This document shows, one piece after another, positions 63,582 to 64,000 of a DNA stretch of 64,000 nucleotides. Position 1 is the first letter of the stretch, and each line of letters starts with the position of its first letter. The DNA comes from Halonatronum saccharophilum DSM 13868 (lineage in GTDB: Bacteria > Bacillota > Halanaerobiia > Halobacteroidales > Halobacteroidaceae). The notes under the pieces were generated by a model. That model made no database searches. It saw nothing but the letters and a program-made list of their open reading frames with translations, and was not told the origin of the DNA. The stretch lies in assembly GCF_000517025.1 (NCBI RefSeq), contig NZ_KI912097.1, positions 252,720 to 316,719 of the forward strand, in the 5' to 3' direction. The translations under genes were made by a program, and so were the position numbers.

Positions 63582-63695
63582 GTTTAAGTGTGAGACTAAA
63601 TGCAGCAGGTTAGTCTCATTTAAAACACTTAGACTTCATCTCTAATAGAAGCGAGGATGAAGTGGGTATGAAAACTAGGGAGTCTAGCCCACTTA
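63582..63695 (+). ncRNA. Candidate IS110 bridge RNA region
   Basis: Upstream non-coding end of an IS110-family element. Stem-loop 1: TGAGACTAA/TTAGTCTCA (63591-63618) with an outer GTTTAAGTG/CACTTAGAC stem separated by an asymmetric internal loop. Stem-loop 2: ACTTCATC/GATGAAGT (63633-63663). Stem-loop 3: AAGTGGG/CCCACTT (63660-63695). IS110-group elements are known to transcribe a structured bridge RNA from this location; the assignment here is by position and structure only. Confidence 0.5.
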
Positions 63696-63730
63696 CTTAA
63701 CTAATTCAAATTCTCTGGGAGGTTTTAATT

Positions 63731-64000
63731 ATGAATAATAATACTTTATACGTAGGTTGTGATGTCAGCTCTGATAATAATTATTTTTGCTTCTTACTTG
63801 GCGATGGTACTAAGCTTGATACCAAGTGTTTTGATAATAATAAATCAGGAGCAAATAAGCTAGTTAAACTTATTCTTAAACATCTAGAAACTAATAACTT
63901 AAGTGCATTAATTTTTTGGTGTTGAAGCTACTTCTAACTATCATTTTCATCTGCTAAATTTTATCGCTTACGATCAATTACTTGCAGATTATGATGTTAA
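63731..64000 (+). pseudogene. IS110-family transposase, frameshifted, 5' part
   Basis: Opens MNNNTLYVGCDVSSDNNYF with the first RuvC-like catalytic Asp at residue 11, after a GGGAGG ribosome site. The frame stops at 63925 (ALIFWC-stop). Removing one T from the six-T run at 63912-63917 restores ALIFGVEATSNYHFHLLNF, which carries the expected catalytic Glu, and continues open to the window edge. So a +1 T separates the catalytic Asp and Glu: a mutation, a programmed slip or a sequencing error. Confidence 0.8.

Larger units (their letters stand above)
63480..64000 (+). mobile_element. IS110-family element, left end (cut by window edge)
   Basis: Long non-coding 5' end plus the start of an IS110-type transposase. 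The left boundary is not determined (IS110 elements lack clear terminal repeats); 63480 is an approximate guess. The region 63399-63730 contains no other gene. Confidence 0.65.

Noticed and set aside
1..64000. tRNA, rRNA, tmRNA or 6S RNA genes
   Set aside because: None could be recognised by eye in the intergenic regions; a covariance-model search would be needed to exclude small ones.

Overview
The window reads as a chromosomal segment of a low-GC, fermentative, strictly anaerobic Firmicutes-type bacterium. The best guess is a halophilic anaerobe of the Halanaerobiia (Orenia/Halobacteroides-like). This is inferred from the AT-rich sequence, a FapR-controlled fatty-acid operon, the Bacillus-type ylbK-ylbL-ylbM-yceD-rpmF neighbourhood, Pta/AckA and AdhE fermentation genes, a 2[4Fe-4S] ferredoxin and bacteriohemerythrin. 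Nearly all genes lie on the minus strand and are read right to left. No rRNA, tRNA or CRISPR array was seen.

Layout, left to right. 1-7.4 kb: fapR-plsX-fabH-fabK-fabD-fabG-acpP-(fabK-like)-fabF operon with a clear promoter and FapR operator; fabF runs off the left edge. 7.7-14.4 kb: rpmF, yceD, ackA, pta, tmcAL (+), ylbL-type protease, patatin. 14.6-17.4 kb: ferredoxin and a GH31 alpha-glucosidase. 17.8-20.6 kb: nfeD-floA and a small membrane protein. 20.8-26.0 kb: a partner-switching module (PP2C phosphatase, HATPase kinase, FapA/DUF342 polymerin-like protein, STAS protein). 26-29.2 kb: class II photolyase, wrbA, fabI. 29.4-33.4 kb: a thiol locus (glutamate-cysteine ligase, circularly permuted ATP-grasp ligase, glyoxalase-II-like hydrolase, glyoxalase I). 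33.5-41.8 kb: lytic transglycosylase, glycogen debranching enzyme, DUF421, an orphan Eco57I-type methyltransferase, DUF378 and MEDS proteins. 41.9-46.1 kb: a metal/redox cluster (CadC-like sensor, ZIP transporter, CcdA, ResA-like thioredoxin, 19-Cys copper-storage-like protein, bacteriohemerythrin). 46.2-49.9 kb: clpB and CIRCE-controlled hsp20. 50-53.5 kb: chemoreceptor and an IS3-family element. 53.5-62.6 kb: adhE with a structured leader, then gltB-gltD. The right edge has a triple-LysM protein and the left end of a frameshifted IS110 element with a candidate bridge RNA.

The most striking non-coding feature is a set of dispersed intergenic elements whose inverted arms are degenerate 7-bp tandem repeats. 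Six copies share the GTAATGA-type heptad (two of them, 20 kb apart, are nearly identical over 183 bp), and at least two further elements use unrelated heptads in the same architecture. The most interesting gene clusters are the gamma-glutamylcysteine/ATP-grasp/glyoxalase locus and the FapA-containing partner switch. Family assignments rest on sequence motifs read by eye; no database search was run.
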